Shown: positions 63,363-64,000 of the stretch, piece by piece
How the letters are laid out: each line of letters begins with the position of its first letter
Position numbering within the stretch: position 1 is the first letter of the stretch
Notes under the pieces: model-generated
What the model was told of the DNA's origin: nothing
The model's database searches: none
What the model saw: only the letters and a program-made list of their open reading frames with translations
Source: an uncultured Acetatifactor sp.
Lineage (GTDB): Bacteria; Bacillota; Clostridia; Lachnospirales; Lachnospiraceae
Assembly (NCBI GenBank): GCA_947627535.1
Contig: CANQWM010000009.1
Location: 1-64,000 of the forward strand
Length of the DNA stretch: 64,000 bases
Direction: 5' to 3'
Translations under genes and position numbers: made by a program

Positions 63363-64000
63363 ATGAATCGTCTAAAAGATAAGGTCGCCGTTATTACCGG
63401 CGGCAATTCAGGCGTCGGCGCCGCCACCGCAAAGCTTTTTGCCGCAGAGGGCGCTACCGTAGTGATCACCGCCCGCCGGGAAGCGGCGCTGGAACAGATT
63501 GCCGCCGAGATCAAGCAGGCAGGCGGAACCGTTCTCGCCATCTCCACGGACATCTCCAAACCGGAGGATCCGGAACGTTTGATGCAGACCGTCATGGATA
63601 AGTTCGGAAAGATCGACATTCTCGTAAACAATGCCGGTATTCTCGAAGAAGGCTTAAAGCCCATCGACCGCTTTACCGACGAGGACCTTGACCGCATCGT
63701 AGAGACCAACCAGAAGGGAACCATGCGCTGTATGCGCGCCGCAAGCAAACGCATGGCCGCCGGCGCAAGCATCGTCAACGTCGCCTCCGTAGCCGGGTAT
63801 GAGGGCTGCGGCGGAGCCGCTTATGTCTCTTCAAAAGCCGCTATCATCGGCGTAACCAAGCATACCGCGCTGCGCTTCCAGGCGCAGGGTATCCGCTGCA
63901 ACGCTGTCTGCCCCGGTACCATCGTCACTCCCATGACCTCCTCCATGAAGGCGGATCAGCTCGACCCCGACATGTTCGGCGCGATGTCGACCCATTCCAA
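63363..64000 (+). CDS. SDR-family oxidoreductase, cut by window end
   Basis: The ATG at 63363 has a strong AAAGGAGG site. 212 complete codons are seen before the window ends. Rossmann motif TGGNSGVGAAT (12-22), NNAG (about 90), catalytic Ser in NVASVAG and YVSSK (Tyr/Lys, about 157-161), and CPGTIVTPM. It uses NAD(P)H; the substrate is unknown (a 3-oxoacyl- or sugar-alcohol-type reductase is possible). Confidence 0.92.
   Translation, partial: MNRLKDKVAVITGGNSGVGAATAKLFAAEGATVVITARREAALEQIAAEIKQAGGTVLAISTDISKPEDPERLMQTVMDKFGKIDILVNNAGILEEGLKPIDRFTDEDLDRIVETNQKGTMRCMRAASKRMAAGASIVNVASVAGYEGCGGAAYVSSKAAIIGVTKHTALRFQAQGIRCNAVCPGTIVTPMTSSMKADQLDPDMFGAMSTHS

Overview
The window looks like a chromosome segment of a Lachnospiraceae-type gut clostridium (Firmicutes, Clostridia). 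This rests on the Gram-positive gene content (greA-lysS, four-subunit pyruvate:ferredoxin oxidoreductase, SleB-type hydrolase, LTA-synthase-like enzyme), on protein families I associate with Lachnospiraceae (DUF6145-like, CmpB-like), and on AGGAGG-type ribosome binding sites and TTGACA/TATAAT promoters. Family assignments are from memory of motifs; no search was run.

Region 1 (about 80-19790) is part of an integrative and conjugative element (ICE), visibly more AT-rich than the rest and written entirely on the minus strand. Read in the direction of transcription it holds: three DUF6462 excisionase-like genes with four domains, a 505-bp highly structured leader, a small membrane protein, a Cys-rich protein, a ParM-like actin with a ParR-like partner, a 58-residue hydrophobic peptide, a lipoprotein, a 1792-residue LPxTG adhesin (thioester domain plus 13 CnaB/SpaA domains), two XRE regulators, DUF5688, a RadC/JAB protein, a Toprim primase-like protein, a 32-bp-period iteron array beside two hairpins (oriT or origin candidate), MobC, a MobA/VirD2-type relaxase, a coiled-coil protein, a PcfB-like relaxosome factor, and a VirD4 coupling protein cut off at about residue 270. 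The type IV secretion genes and the integrase are not in the window. The element abuts the 3' end of lysS.

Region 2 (19791-48502) is core metabolism and information processing: greA-lysS, dusB-coaX, birA, argF, a stomatin/NfeD pair, a SleB-like hydrolase, proC, an RNA methyltransferase, pfkA, dnaE, GH127 arabinofuranosidase, an Rrf2 regulator with cysK, aroA and an LTA-synthase-like enzyme. A 165-bp palindromic MITE-like element sits at 31816-31980.

Region 3 (48736-64000) holds carbamate kinase, truA, porGDAB, a membrane glycosyltransferase/phosphodiester glycosidase operon, a MATE exporter, an XRE regulator, a DUF305 protein, recQ, a 430-bp polypyrimidine tract, a CmpB-like membrane protein and the start of an SDR oxidoreductase.

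The least explained parts are the structured leader (18129-18633), the iteron array (6193-6405), the repeated hairpin/U-tract/RBS arrangement inside the ICE, the palindromic element, and the polypyrimidine tract. No tRNA, rRNA or CRISPR array was recognised.
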